64,000 nt of DNA, from assembly GCF_027744825.2 (NCBI RefSeq), contig NW_026527058.1, forward strand, positions 62,001 through 126,000. Direction: 5' to 3'. The DNA comes from Synchiropus splendidus. Lineage: Eukaryota > Chordata > Actinopteri > Syngnathiformes > Callionymidae. Each line of letters begins with the position of its first letter. Within the stretch, counting starts at the first letter, position 1. Position numbers and translations under genes: made by a program. Below, piece after piece: positions 63,708-64,000 of the stretch. Below the pieces are notes generated by a model that did not search any database, had not been told where the DNA came from, and saw nothing but the letters and a program-made list of their open reading frames with translations.

Positions 63708-63922
63708 GTCGGCTTTTCCTGGAAGAACTTGGCAAAGCACTTGTCACTACCAAGCTGCAGAGTCGAGCCAGGCCACCTCGATGCCCAGCAACTGCCGTCA
63801 TTGAAAAGGTCAAGCTCACATCACCCAACCAATCTGCAATGGATGCATTGGATACAGTTGTGAAGAAACGGAAAACATGCCAGATCTGACAGTAAAACAA
63901 GTACCTGTTTTGTGAAATGCAA

Positions 63923-63926
<4 letters not shown>
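63707..63926 (+). pseudogene. Duplicated piggyBac transposase C-terminal fragment
   Basis: About 220 bases nearly identical to 62513-62732: LEELGKALVTTKLQSRARPP, RCPATAVIEKVK, KKRKTCQI and TGA. Both ends of the fragment lie at (TA)n tracts. Confidence 0.9.

Positions 63927-64000
<74 letters not shown>
63927..64000. repeat. (AT)n microsatellite to window end
   Basis: At least 37 dinucleotides, continuing beyond the window. Confidence 0.95.

Noticed and set aside
1..64000. tRNA, rRNA or SINE genes
   Set aside because: No A/B box pairs followed by a tRNA-like fold or a SINE tail were recognised by eye; a tRNAscan or Rfam run would be needed to exclude weak ones.

Overview
This window looks like a gene-poor, transposon-saturated stretch of a vertebrate genome, most likely a teleost fish. 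Nothing in 64 kb looks like a host gene, tRNA or rRNA. The teleost guess rests on the combination of lineages present: a Polinton/Maverick, a DIRS-like tyrosine-recombinase retroelement, BEL/Pao and Gypsy LTR elements, a piggyBac, fish-type LINEs and a fish-type endogenous retrovirus. The species cannot be named from this sequence. Nearly all coding regions are broken by stops, frameshifts, deletions or nested insertions.

Layout. 1-4056: Gypsy element (+) with gag, protease, RT and RNase H, split at a TTAA by a piggyBac (2161-3672). 4057-19260: a large composite of DIRS-like sequence arranged as an inverted repeat. Its left arm is (+), its right arm is (-), and its loop holds tyrosine recombinase remnants, a 3.3 kb array of ~188-bp repeats and a small TATA-ORF-polyA unit. 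19300-19690: LTR-like sequence (-). 19836-20568: LINE 3' end. 20569-36608: a decayed Polinton with protein-primed DNA polymerase, packaging ATPase, protease, two capsid-type proteins, a basic virion-type protein, chromodomain integrase and two unassigned genes. The Polinton capsid gene carries a solo LTR, which in turn carries a BEL/Pao element; a second solo LTR sits elsewhere in the Polinton. 36609-39694: 3' half of an endogenous retrovirus (integrase, env TM remnant, 3' LTR). 39695-60310: a second DIRS-like composite, with three repeat arrays, split by a LINE (43338-46464). 60320-63400: a second Gypsy copy (-) with the same piggyBac at the same site plus a local inversion. 63400-64000: low-complexity tandem repeats, (TA)n tracts and a duplicated piggyBac fragment.

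How the parts relate. The two DIRS-like composites share order, orientation and internal junctions, including array-to-element junctions. The repeat arrays are therefore best read as part of the element rather than chance satellites. The same blocks occur in both orientations around a loop that encodes tyrosine recombinase. The two Gypsy copies carry the same piggyBac insertion, so they descend from one nested ancestor. The best candidate for something undescribed is the DIRS-like palindromic composite: built-in variable satellite, a repeated 14-bp palindrome, two recombinase remnants and a short cysteine-rich reading frame in the loop.
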